The notes under the pieces are model-generated. The model made no database searches. It saw nothing but the letters and a program-made list of their open reading frames with translations, and had not been told where the DNA came from. A stretch of DNA of 64,000 bases from Chelativorans alearensis (GTDB lineage: Bacteria; Pseudomonadota; Alphaproteobacteria; Rhizobiales; Rhizobiaceae), in assembly GCF_010993735.1 (NCBI RefSeq), contig NZ_WQNI01000005.1, positions 64,501 to 128,500 on the forward strand, written 5' to 3'. The position numbers were made by a program, and so were the translations under genes. This document shows positions 16,075 to 24,452 of the stretch, piece after piece (the first letter of the stretch is position 1; each line of letters starts with the position of its first letter).

Positions 16075-18015
16075 TCATTCGAAATACCACTGCGTGGCAT
16101 CGTAGCCGGCGGGCTCGGGGAAGAGCCATGCGTTGATCATGGACGGAGCAACATTCTTCAGATTGTTCTTGGCGATGTAGTAGCCGTCCGGCATGAGGCT
16201 AACGCCGATCACCGGGAAATTCTCCTTGGCGATGGCGAGAATCTCGCGCATCAGCTCGGCCCGCCGGTCGGCATCGCCCTCCCCCTTGAGCTCGTCATAG
16301 AGCGCCATCTGCTCCTTGGCCCAGTCGGCGGGCTCCTCGGCGATTTGCTGGTTGGCGCCGGTGTACCAGGCCTGCCACTTGTAGGCCCACACCGATTCCT
16401 CGCCCGACGGGAAATAGTAGCGCGGCTCCTGCATGACATCGAGGCCGCCGTCGCCGGCCCAGACCTGGGCGTCGTAGTCGTTGCTCGGGCGCTTGTCATA
16501 GAAGAGCGTGCGGTCGATGTTGTTGATTTCGATGTCAACGCCGACCTCGGCAAGCTGGAGCTGCATCAGTTCCAGCATGTCGATCCATTCGGGCCTCAAG
16601 GCGGCGATCACGTCGACCACGATGCGCGCGGGGCGCCCGTCACTCATCAGGCGGATGCCGTCGCCGTTCATCTCGGTCAGGCCGGCGGCCTCCAGGTGCT
16701 CGACGGCCTTCTCCGGATCGAACTCCGTGTACTGCTTGGCCATCTCCTCGTCATAGAAGGGAGATTCGGGGCGCGGCGCGACCTGGAAGGGCTCGCCTTG
16801 GCCGATGAAGACCACGTCGATGATCTCCTGCCGGTCGATGGCGTGCGACAGGCCGATGCGGAAGTCCTTGTTCTGGAACAGCGCCCGCTTCACCGGGTCG
16901 TCATGGTTGAAGTTGAGCTGCAGCACGAGCGACGAAGAGACCGACTGGATCACCTTGCCCAGGTGATAATCGCCCTTCTCCTGCCCGTCATAGAACACCG
17001 CCTGATTGGCGTTGGTGGCGATGTGGCGGTCCTGGAAATCGATCTCGCCGTTGAGCGCGAGCAGCGTCAGCTCTTCCAGGCTCCGGCTGACCCGCATATC
17101 GAGCCCGTCAATATAGGGAAGCTGGTTGCCCTCCGCGTCGACCTTGAAATAATAGGGATTGCGCTCCCAGACCACGCGCGCGGCATCGCCGGTAAGCGGC
17201 TCCGTGACGCGCCAGGCATACATGACGGGCAGTTCCGGATTGGTCCAACGCTGGGATTCCCAGCCCCAGGCGCATTTCTGCTGCATCAGGAACGTCCAGT
17301 TCTGATGCCCCTCCGCCTTCGCCATCTTGTCGGCGTCGGGATTGTGGTCGGGGCTGAACTGGCTGCAATAGTGCTTGGGAATGGTAAGCACCTGGGTGCC
17401 ATTGATGGTGGCAAGCGTGTCCATCAGCGTGCCGTTGGGCTTGTCGAAGATGAACTTGAAGGTGAAGTCGTCGACCACCTCCACCTTGACCGGATTGTCC
17501 TTGATATCGATCCAGTTGCTGTTGGCGGGATATTCCGGGTTCTGGAACATCTCGACGGCGAAGGCGATGTCCTCGGAGGTCATCGGCTGACCATCGGACC
17601 ATTTCAGCCCTTCGCGTAGCTTGAAGGTGTATTCCGTCGCGTCGTCGTTGATCTCCCAGGACTCGGCGAGGTTGGGGACGACCTTCTCCCATTTGTGATC
17701 ATAGCGCACGAGCCCTTCATAGGCCGCGGTCTTGGCGATGAGGCCGTTGTCGTCGCCGCCGCGCATGCCCATGCGCCAGACGCCGCCATATTTGCCGACG
17801 CTCTCGACCGGCTCGACCACCAGCGGGTTCTTCGGCAGGCGCTCGTCCACCGGCGGAAGGTCGCCACTTTCGACACGCTCGTCGAGCATGGGCGCCTGCT
17901 CGAAGGCGAGAGCGGGTGCGGCGGAAAGCATGAGGCCCGATAGTAGCGCCGCCAAGACCTTGCTTGAACGGGCTGCCCGGACATGGGCATCTGGGTGCGG
18001 AATGCGCTTGAGCAT
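16075..18015 (-). CDS. ABC transporter substrate-binding protein, family 5 (Opp/oligosaccharide type)
   Basis: A 646-residue periplasmic binding protein. A signal peptide (about 1-38) ends APALA. The body carries family 5 features: YDHKWEKVVPNLAESWEI followed by FKLREGLKWSDGQPMTSEDI. It is longer than typical OppA (about 540) and nearer the size of rhizobial family 5 proteins that bind oligosaccharides, such as AgpA for alpha-galactosides. It is the first gene of the transporter run, and its promoter region holds two palindromes likely bound by the island's LacI regulator. The ligand is presumably an oligosaccharide; this is inferred from neighbours. Confidence 0.92.
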   Translation of the reverse strand: MLKRIPHPDAHVRAARSSKVLAALLSGLMLSAAPALAFEQAPMLDERVESGDLPPVDERLPKNPLVVEPVESVGKYGGVWRMGMRGGDDNGLIAKTAAYEGLVRYDHKWEKVVPNLAESWEINDDATEYTFKLREGLKWSDGQPMTSEDIAFAVEMFQNPEYPANSNWIDIKDNPVKVEVVDDFTFKFIFDKPNGTLMDTLATINGTQVLTIPKHYCSQFSPDHNPDADKMAKAEGHQNWTFLMQQKCAWGWESQRWTNPELPVMYAWRVTEPLTGDAARVVWERNPYYFKVDAEGNQLPYIDGLDMRVSRSLEELTLLALNGEIDFQDRHIATNANQAVFYDGQEKGDYHLGKVIQSVSSSLVLQLNFNHDDPVKRALFQNKDFRIGLSHAIDRQEIIDVVFIGQGEPFQVAPRPESPFYDEEMAKQYTEFDPEKAVEHLEAAGLTEMNGDGIRLMSDGRPARIVVDVIAALRPEWIDMLELMQLQLAEVGVDIEINNIDRTLFYDKRPSNDYDAQVWAGDGGLDVMQEPRYYFPSGEESVWAYKWQAWYTGANQQIAEEPADWAKEQMALYDELKGEGDADRRAELMREILAIAKENFPVIGVSLMPDGYYIAKNNLKNVAPSMINAWLFPEPAGYDATQWYFE

Positions 18016-18078
18016 TAAACTTCTCCTCCCATCCGGCCGCTTGCAAGCGGCCTCTCCTCGGTAACGCTCTCAAGGCTA

Positions 18079-18092
18079 GCACAAATTTGCGC
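18079..18092. promoter_or_regulatory. Candidate LacI operator A upstream of the binding-protein gene
   Basis: GCACAAATTTGCGC is a palindrome with a single mismatch, 64 bases before the binding-protein start. It shares the CAAATTTG core and TTGCG half-site with the other sites in this island. Confidence 0.5.
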
Positions 18093-18124
18093 TCAGGCAA
18101 CAATTTTCCGGTAATTTGCGTTTT

Positions 18125-18142
18125 TTGCGCAATTATGCGCAA
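18125..18142. promoter_or_regulatory. Candidate LacI operator B (18-bp perfect palindrome)
   Basis: TTGCGCAATTATGCGCAA is a perfect inverted repeat of 7-base arms with a 4-base centre, about 110 bases before the binding-protein start and just after the lyase stop. It carries the TTGCG/CGCAA half-sites seen upstream of the lyase and the regulator. Confidence 0.6.
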
Positions 18143-18164
18143 GCGGCTTATCTCATTCGGCTTT

Positions 18165-19997
18165 TCAGCCGAGCGGTCGCATGAGGAGAGAAATCCGTCC
18201 GGCTTTCTGCGGTTTCGCGAGAGCGAAGATGACGCGGGTCAGGTCGACGGAGGGCGCATATTGCTTTTCCACATCGCGATGCCGCTCCAGCCGTACCGAC
18301 ACGCTTTCCGGGTCGAAGGACACCTCCAGACCCCCTTCCCCCGCGCGCATGACGACGGTGCCGCCGCGGATCTCTGCGTCGCCGGTGGTCACCAGCACGC
18401 TCTCGAAAGATCGGCCCCCGTCCTCGAAGACGAAATCGTCGGTGAGCGTGACCTCCCCGCCTGGCATGCGGCGGTCGACCTCCAGCGTCCTGTGCAGCGA
18501 GGCGAGCCCCGCCTCGACGGGATAAGCGGCGGTCATGTCGAGGAGCAGGCGGTCACCGGTGGCATCGTGGCGGTGCTCGACCACGCGCGCCGCGAAGGCC
18601 ATGCCGGGCTGCTGGAGATGCCCGTCGACCACCGGCACGGAATGCCCGCGCGATGAGGTCATCAGGTTCTCGTAGCGCTCGGCCCCGAAATACGCCTTCG
18701 AATAGCGCCCGCGCCCCGGATCGGTGACCACGGCACGGCCGCGTGTCATGACGATCAGCGAGCCGACGTCGTTCTGGTTGTGCATCTCCGCGTTGTGGCC
18801 GCCCTTGACGGCCACCTTGAGGGAAGCCGGGTCGGCGGGATCGAGGCGCGAGATCATCCACGCCATATCGGGAAACCAGTCGTGCGCACCGCCGCCGAAA
18901 TGCGTTGCACCATCCGGCAGCGGCCAGAGATATTGCCGAAGCGGCCAGGCGAACTGGTTGAAGTGATCGACGGTAAAGTCGTTGGCAACGCCCATCTGCG
19001 CCAGATCGGGCAGGGCGAGGCGCTCCGCCAGATAGGCGAGCAGGCCGGGATGGAAGGTGGCCTGAAGGTCGGAATCGGAGAAGCTCGCCCATTGCCCGGG
19101 TGCAAGTATCGTACGCAACGGAAACTGGGCGATCTCGCGCACGAAAAGGTCCTCCAGGAGGCGCACGGCGCCACCGGTGCGCACCTCCACGAGATGGGCG
19201 AGGGCGACGAAATTGCCGAAGCCGTAGCTCCAGTAATCGGGCCCTTCCGTGGAGCCGCCGCGCGCATCGAAAGTATCGAGATAGTCGGCGAGCGAGGCCA
19301 TGGCGCGGGCGATGATCTCGGCCAGACGCGCCCGGTCCGGCTCCAGATAGCAGGCCGCCCCCGCTGAGCCGGCCACACACACAGCGGTCCAGTTGTTCAC
19401 CGGCCTGTCCGGCGTCGAATGCAGCCACCAATGGTCGTGCCGGTGGAGGAATGGCGATACGGCACGCCGGTCGACCTCGCTGCGGATGCGCGCGCGCAGG
19501 TTCTCGTCCAGCCGGTTGCCGATGAGATAGTCGACCTCGGCCAGATCCAGCGCCGTCATCGCGGCGGCGAGATCGAGGGTTGGGCGGTCGGGCGCATCGA
19601 GGGTGCGGGCGTGGGCAGGCCAGGCCCAGTTGGTCTCCTCCAGCCGCGCCGAGAGGATATCGCAGATCGCGTCGAGGAAGCTTCCCTCCCATGTCAGGCA
19701 CTCGGCGAGAACGAGGCGGTAGAGCATGCTGCGCCGCCGCCGCTGGGCGTCCTCATAGGGTTCGCGCCGGCCGGTGCGCTGGAAATCGAGATAGAGGCTC
19801 GCTGGCAGCGCGGGAATCGGCGCAGTCGCGTCCTCGCCTGCCCGCACCCGGAGCAAGGCGACGTTTTCCTCTCCCACCCGCGCAGCGATGGCTGCCCAGC
19901 CCTTGCGGTCGGCACCCGGTGCGAAGGGCGTGAACACGCCTGTCTGCGCCAGGGCGGCATCGACGCGGCGCACGTTCCAAAGCCGAAGCGAGGACAT
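18165..19997 (-). CDS. Heparinase II/III-like polysaccharide lyase
   Basis: A 610-residue protein with the two-domain layout of heparinase II/III lyases, which cleave uronic-acid-containing polysaccharides by beta-elimination. The N-terminal helical toroid contains NNWTAVCVAG (about 201-210) and EGPDYWSYGFGNF (about 251-263), candidate Asn and Tyr catalytic positions. The C-terminal beta domain opens with GGHNAEMHNQNDVGS (H401, H406, D410), the histidine-rich signature of the family. No signal peptide is seen, so it probably acts in the cytoplasm on imported oligosaccharide. Candidate operators C and D precede it. The exact substrate is unknown. Confidence 0.85.
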   Translation of the reverse strand: MSSLRLWNVRRVDAALAQTGVFTPFAPGADRKGWAAIAARVGEENVALLRVRAGEDATAPIPALPASLYLDFQRTGRREPYEDAQRRRRSMLYRLVLAECLTWEGSFLDAICDILSARLEETNWAWPAHARTLDAPDRPTLDLAAAMTALDLAEVDYLIGNRLDENLRARIRSEVDRRAVSPFLHRHDHWWLHSTPDRPVNNWTAVCVAGSAGAACYLEPDRARLAEIIARAMASLADYLDTFDARGGSTEGPDYWSYGFGNFVALAHLVEVRTGGAVRLLEDLFVREIAQFPLRTILAPGQWASFSDSDLQATFHPGLLAYLAERLALPDLAQMGVANDFTVDHFNQFAWPLRQYLWPLPDGATHFGGGAHDWFPDMAWMISRLDPADPASLKVAVKGGHNAEMHNQNDVGSLIVMTRGRAVVTDPGRGRYSKAYFGAERYENLMTSSRGHSVPVVDGHLQQPGMAFAARVVEHRHDATGDRLLLDMTAAYPVEAGLASLHRTLEVDRRMPGGEVTLTDDFVFEDGGRSFESVLVTTGDAEIRGGTVVMRAGEGGLEVSFDPESVSVRLERHRDVEKQYAPSVDLTRVIFALAKPQKAGRISLLMRPLG

Positions 19998-20036
19998 CTT
20001 GTCTCCTTCCGTTCGGGCGCGAGATTATGAGACCAA

Positions 20037-20064
20037 GCACAATTTGCAATAACGCAAATTTTGC
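20037..20064. promoter_or_regulatory. Candidate LacI operators C and D upstream of the lyase
   Basis: Two related sites lie 40-67 bases before the lyase start: GCACAATTTGC (20037-20047) and the perfect palindrome GCAAATTTTGC (20054-20064). Both match the core repeated elsewhere in the island, and their position suits promoter blocking. Confidence 0.5.
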
Positions 20065-20115
20065 AATCAACGACTGCGTAGCTGGAGATATCGAGCCGGC
20101 TTGAAAGCAAGCTCC

Positions 20116-21126
20116 CTACGAGCCCACGTGCCGGATCGTCTGCCCCTCCACCGGCGTGACGCCGATCTCCAGCTGCTGCACGGCGGTCTCGCCTTCCATC
20201 TGCCGGATGAGCAGGCGGATGGCGCCGCGGCCGATGGCCTCGCGGTCGACGCGCATCGTCGATAGCCGAGGGCTCGTCATTGCGGCGAGCGGCAGGTCGT
20301 CGAAGCCGACGATGGAGAAGGTCTCCGGAAGCACGCCGCTACCGCCATGCAGCCCCTCGATGATCTCGACGGCGGCGAGATCGTTCCAGGAGAAAAGCGC
20401 CGTCACGCCGTAGCGATCGGCAAGGATGTCCTGGGCCAGCTCGCCAGGGCTGCGCTCGCCGGTGCTCAGCACCACGGCCTCCGCATCGGCGGTTGCGGCC
20501 ATGGCGGTCTCGAAGCCGCGGCGGCGCTCGAGAATGGTCGGCCGCAGGCCGTGCGTATAGTGCAGGATGCGGCGGTGGCCGGCGTCCAGCAGGCGCTGCG
20601 TGGCGAGATGGGCGCCGTAGAAATTGGCGGGCGCGACAGAGCTCAATCGCATCAAGGGATCGGTGCCGTTGACCAGCACGGTGGGAACGGCTTTCTCGAC
20701 GCACCAGGAGACCAGCCCTTCCCAGGCATCGATGCCCGCCAAAAGCACACCATTAGCTTCCGACTGCGTGAGATGACGTTCGATGAGTTCGAGGGGCACC
20801 TGGGCTTCGTTCACCAACCGTACGTCGAGCGCCAACCCCGCCTCCTCGGCCGCCGCGCGCATGCCCTCGGCGATGCCCACATAGAAACCGGACATGCCGC
20901 TGGTGGCGCCGCCCAGCGGCACCAACGCGACGGCTCGCCGGTCGAGATTGACGACGCCGGTGTGCTTGCTCTTGTAGCCGAGCGCGCGGGCGACCTTGTG
21001 CACGTCGCGCCGCACCGTCTCGCTGACCCCCGCCTCGTTGGTGAGCGCCCGCGACACGGTGCTCACCGACACGCCCAGACGGGCCGCGATATCGGCCTGG
21101 TTGGGGCGCCGGGGGGTTATGGTCAT
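20116..21126 (-). CDS. LacI family transcriptional regulator
   Basis: A 336-residue repressor-type regulator. The N-terminal helix-turn-helix (about residues 9-30, NQADIAARLGVSVSTVSRAL) and hinge (VARALGYKSKH) precede a periplasmic-binding-protein-like sensor domain ending in the VDREAIGRGAIRLL dimer region. It lies between the FAH-family gene and the lyase. Related palindromes occur upstream of itself, the lyase and the binding protein, so it probably controls the island and itself. The effector is likely a breakdown product of the imported oligosaccharide; this is inference. Confidence 0.93.
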   Translation of the reverse strand: MTITPRRPNQADIAARLGVSVSTVSRALTNEAGVSETVRRDVHKVARALGYKSKHTGVVNLDRRAVALVPLGGATSGMSGFYVGIAEGMRAAAEEAGLALDVRLVNEAQVPLELIERHLTQSEANGVLLAGIDAWEGLVSWCVEKAVPTVLVNGTDPLMRLSSVAPANFYGAHLATQRLLDAGHRRILHYTHGLRPTILERRRGFETAMAATADAEAVVLSTGERSPGELAQDILADRYGVTALFSWNDLAAVEIIEGLHGGSGVLPETFSIVGFDDLPLAAMTSPRLSTMRVDREAIGRGAIRLLIRQMEGETAVQQLEIGVTPVEGQTIRHVGS

Positions 21127-21164
21127 GGGTGCTCCGCCTCGTGCAAAGGAGGTTTTCCCCTCTT

Positions 21165-21179
21165 ACGCAAGTTTTGCGT
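21165..21179. promoter_or_regulatory. Candidate LacI operator E upstream of the regulator gene
   Basis: ACGCAAGTTTTGCGT is a perfect inverted repeat of 6-base arms with a GTT centre, about 40 bases before the regulator's ATG, suggesting autoregulation. A GGAGG ribosome site is not seen here; the leader instead holds the plus-strand AAAGGAGG complement. Confidence 0.55.
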
Positions 21180-21227
21180 TTTTTGAAAGCGGGAATGCGG
21201 CTGGCGAAGCGCGGGTGGTTTTACTCC

Positions 21228-22385
21228 TCACAAAAGGCCGCGCCCGGCGAGGTTGCGCATGAGGGCGGCGGTGCCGAAGGTCCATTCGGGGCATTCGGTG
21301 GACAGGCGAACCGTATTGACGAGCCGGCCCAGATGCCGCTCCGAGATGGTGACCACATCGCCATTCTTGTGCGTAAACCCCTGTCCCGGCGCATCGCGGT
21401 CCTCGACCGGGGCGAAGAGCGTTCCCAGGAACAGGACGAAGCCGTCGGGATACTGGTGATGCCGGCCGATGGTCTGGGAGACCAGGTCGAGCGGGTCGCG
21501 GCTGATCTCGCTCATGGAGCTTTGGCCCTTGAGCACGAAGCCGTCCTCGCCCTCGACACCGAGTTCCAGCTCCGCGGCGCGCACGTCTTTGATGCCATAG
21601 CTGCGGTCGAAGAGACGAATGAAAGGACCGATGGCGCAGGAAGCGTTGTTGTCCTTTGCCTTGCCGAGAAGCAGGGCGGAGCGGCCTTCCACGTCGCGCA
21701 GGTTCACATCGTTGCCGAGCGTGGCCCCTTTCACAACGCCTCGGCTGTCGACGGCCAGCACCACCTCCGGCTCGGGGTTGTTCCAATGCGAGACCGGGTG
21801 CAGACCGACGGCCGCGCCCCAGCCGACCGCCGACATGGGTTGGCCTTTCGTGAAGACCTCGGCATCAGGTCCGATACCGACCTCGAGATATTGCGACCAC
21901 ACACCCTCCTCCATGAGGGCCTGCTTCACGCGCTCGGCCTCGGGCGAGCCCGGCACGAGGCTCTGGAGGCTCGTGCCGATGATGGCACCCGCCCGCTCCC
22001 GGATCGCCGCCGCCTTGGCGGGATCGCCGGCGGCCTTCTCCTCGATGACGCGCTCGATCATCGAACGCGCGAAGGTGACGCCGCACGCCTTTACGGCCTG
22101 CAAGTCGCACGGGGCGAGGAGGTGAAGGCGGTCGGCCGCGCCTTTTCCTTCGGCCGACATCTGGGCGATCTCCTCCAGCGAGCCGAGATCCTCGCCTTCG
22201 GCACCGCCCACGAGGGAAGCCGGGTCGTCGAACTCCATCACGTCGCGCATCGTCGGGGTCGCGCGCGACGTGATGTCGACCAGCCGCCCCTCGCGCAGCA
22301 CCACCAGCGCCGGCCCCTGCACATCCGGCCGCCACACCCGCCCGACAAACAGGCCCCGCTCCATCTCGTCCCGCTCGATAATCAT
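21228..22385 (-). CDS. Fumarylacetoacetate hydrolase (FAH) family protein
   Basis: A 385-residue enzyme with the FAH fold in its C-terminal two thirds. Metal-binding residues are visible in HWNNPEPEVVL (E-x-E) and TLGNDVNLRDVEGR (D). FAH relatives in sugar-acid clusters act as dehydratases or hydrolases on 2-keto-3-deoxy acids, which fits a pathway fed by uronate-type oligosaccharides; the exact reaction is not determined. It is the first minus-strand gene of the island and diverges from the TIM-barrel gene at 22592. Confidence 0.85.
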   Translation of the reverse strand: MIIERDEMERGLFVGRVWRPDVQGPALVVLREGRLVDITSRATPTMRDVMEFDDPASLVGGAEGEDLGSLEEIAQMSAEGKGAADRLHLLAPCDLQAVKACGVTFARSMIERVIEEKAAGDPAKAAAIRERAGAIIGTSLQSLVPGSPEAERVKQALMEEGVWSQYLEVGIGPDAEVFTKGQPMSAVGWGAAVGLHPVSHWNNPEPEVVLAVDSRGVVKGATLGNDVNLRDVEGRSALLLGKAKDNNASCAIGPFIRLFDRSYGIKDVRAAELELGVEGEDGFVLKGQSSMSEISRDPLDLVSQTIGRHHQYPDGFVLFLGTLFAPVEDRDAPGQGFTHKNGDVVTISERHLGRLVNTVRLSTECPEWTFGTAALMRNLAGRGLL

Positions 22386-22516
22386 CGCCTCGCCTCTTCT
22401 CCAGGAATCGCACTTCGCGAGACCTTAGAGCAGGACGTGCCTGGATGGAATCGGCCAGGTGGAATCGGAAGGAGCATGAACGCCCGACCGCACCGATTTC
22501 CGTGAAATGTCTTCCA

Positions 22517-22532
22517 TTGTCAGACCACTGAC
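22517..22532. promoter_or_regulatory. Candidate GntR/FadR-type operator
   Basis: TGTCAGACCACTGACA (22518-22533) is an inverted repeat in the divergent promoter region. Its complement contains TGGTCTGACAA, which fits the FadR-subfamily consensus TNGTNNNACNA used by many sugar-acid regulators. No GntR gene is present in the window, so the binder would be encoded elsewhere. Confidence 0.4.
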
Positions 22533-22591
22533 ACATACGCTGATCAATCTCCGCGACAATGTAGCTGCGCCTGAAGAGAAGGAGCAAGAAG

Positions 22592-23521
22592 GTGCTGTCG
22601 AACGGGATCACGGGAACCGGCATTTCCGCGCGCAAGCGCGCCAACGACCTCAGCGATTTCGCCGATGAACTCAACGCAATCGAGGAGCTCGGCGTCGAGG
22701 CGGTCGAACTCCCGCTCTTCGACATGGACGTCGTGGTTGGTGGCCGCATCCGCAAGGCGCAGCTCGATGCCCTCAAACATGCCTGCGCCGGGCGCAAGCT
22801 CGTCTACTCGGTGCACGGTCCCCTTTCCATCAACTTCATGGACGAAGCCTGGCGCCTGCCGCGTCATCTGGAAGTGCTGGAGGCCTCCGTCGAGGCCAGT
22901 GCGGCGATTGGGGCCGAGCACTATGTCGTCCATTCGGGCCTGGTCCGCGCGCAACAGGCCGCAAGCATCGAGGCGGCGTACGGGCGGCAGCGCGAATGGC
23001 TGTCGCGGGCCGGAGACATCGCCGCCGGCCACGGCCTGATCCTCTGCGTCGAAACGCTCTTCGGAGGCTACGACGGGCAGGTTCATGCCTCCTCCCCGGC
23101 GCGGCTGGCGACCGAATTGACCGCTATCGACCATCCCAACGTGCTCGCCACGCTCGACTTCAGCCATGCTTATCTGAAGCTCGATTTCGACGGCCGCCGG
23201 GAGGACTTCCTCGACGAGATCAAGGCGCTCGCCCCCTGGGCGCGCCATCTGCACATCCACGACAGCTTCGGCCGCCAGGACGACATATGGATGTTCACCG
23301 AAGGCGAGCGCCTCGCCTATGGGCACGGCGATCTGCATCTGCCGGTGGGGTGGGGCGACATTCCGTGGGAGGCGATCGTAGCCGAGTGCCGTTTCCCGCA
23401 AGGGGTGCTGTTCAACATCGAGTTGAAGGAGCGCTACTGGTACGCCGCGCGGGAGACCGTCGAGGCCACCAAGGCGCTCGCTGCCGCGGCCCGGACATTC
23501 AAGCGGGCGCGGGCGGCATAG
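22592..23521 (+). CDS. Sugar phosphate isomerase/epimerase family TIM barrel protein
   Basis: A 309-residue protein of the xylose isomerase-like TIM barrel/AP endonuclease 2 family. Probable metal and substrate ligands are H in YSVHGPL, H in VVHSG, E in LCVETLFGG, D and H in TLDFSHAY, H in HLHIHDSFG, and E in FNIELKERYW. The start codon is GTG, chosen because a GAAGGAG site lies seven bases before it. It is the only plus-strand gene of the carbohydrate island and diverges from the FAH-family gene, so the two may share regulation. The substrate is unknown. Confidence 0.85.
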   Translation: MLSNGITGTGISARKRANDLSDFADELNAIEELGVEAVELPLFDMDVVVGGRIRKAQLDALKHACAGRKLVYSVHGPLSINFMDEAWRLPRHLEVLEASVEASAAIGAEHYVVHSGLVRAQQAASIEAAYGRQREWLSRAGDIAAGHGLILCVETLFGGYDGQVHASSPARLATELTAIDHPNVLATLDFSHAYLKLDFDGRREDFLDEIKALAPWARHLHIHDSFGRQDDIWMFTEGERLAYGHGDLHLPVGWGDIPWEAIVAECRFPQGVLFNIELKERYWYAARETVEATKALAAAARTFKRARAA

Positions 23522-23537
23522 GGATTAGGCAGAGCGC

Positions 23538-24452
23538 TCAGGTCAGCACGTGCATTGCCTTGACGGCAGCCGAGGCACGGTTCTCGACGCCCAGCTTCAC
23601 GTAAATCTGCTCGAGATGCTTGTTCACCGTGCGTGGGCTCAGCTTCAGGACGTCGGCGATGTCGCGGTTGGTTTTGCCTCGGGCAATCCACACCAGCACT
23701 TCGCTTTCCCGGAGCGTCAGGCCGAAATGCTGGCGCAGCGTCTCCTCTTCCTTGGCGCCGCCCTGGGAGACTAGGCGGAAGAGATGCTCGTCAGGGGCGA
23801 TCATGCCGAGACACACGAGTTGCAGATCGCTCGAATCGGCAAGCCTCAGCGTCAGGCTTTCGCCGGTGAGCGCCGCCGGGTCGCGCCCGCCGAACCATTG
23901 ACGCATCCGCTCTTGAAGCGCCGTAAGCACTCCCTCGCCGGCCTCAGGCGCGTTGAGGAGCCTGTTCGCCTGCGGCGTCGACCAATGCACCTCACCCGTC
24001 GACGACAGTGCGATCAGATGCCTTCCCGCCGCATCCAGCGCCACACGCGCGCTCTGCGTGCGCCGCGCATTGGCCAGATGCACGCGCATGCGCGCACGCA
24101 TCTCCTCCAGGTTGATGGGTTTGGTAAGGTAGTCCACGCCGCCCGATTCCAGCGCGTGCACCACGTGTTCGGTCTCCGTCAGTGCTGTCATGAAGATAAC
24201 CGGGACATGCGCCGTGCCCGGCAGCGCCTTGAGCCGGCGGCACGTCTCGAAGCCGTCGAGGCCGGGCATCATGGCATCCATGAGCACGACGTCCGGTGTC
24301 ACCTTCCCGGCGATGCTCAAGGCTGCCTCGCCGCTGGTGGAAACCAGCACGGTGATGCCCTCCTCTTCCAGCGCACGCGTAAGGAAGCCCAGCGCCTCGG
24401 GTGAATCATCGACGACCAGAACGATCTCCCCTTCCGGGATTACGTCACTCAT
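23538..24452 (-). CDS. Response regulator with LuxR-type DNA-binding domain
   Basis: A 304-residue two-component regulator. The N-terminal receiver (about 10-125) has the acidic pair in VLVVDDS, the phospho-acceptor D59 (VVLMDAMMPG) and a lysine in YLTKPI. A middle segment of about 100 residues looks like a degenerate PAS-like linker. The C-terminal LuxR/NarL helix-turn-helix (about 235-300) reads LTLRESEVLVWIARGKTN. The gene overlaps the hybrid kinase gene by eight bases, so the kinase at 24445-27804 is almost certainly its partner. The target is plausibly the adjacent urea uptake and urease genes. Confidence 0.92.
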   Translation of the reverse strand: MSDVIPEGEIVLVVDDSPEALGFLTRALEEEGITVLVSTSGEAALSIAGKVTPDVVLMDAMMPGLDGFETCRRLKALPGTAHVPVIFMTALTETEHVVHALESGGVDYLTKPINLEEMRARMRVHLANARRTQSARVALDAAGRHLIALSSTGEVHWSTPQANRLLNAPEAGEGVLTALQERMRQWFGGRDPAALTGESLTLRLADSSDLQLVCLGMIAPDEHLFRLVSQGGAKEEETLRQHFGLTLRESEVLVWIARGKTNRDIADVLKLSPRTVNKHLEQIYVKLGVENRASAAVKAMHVLT

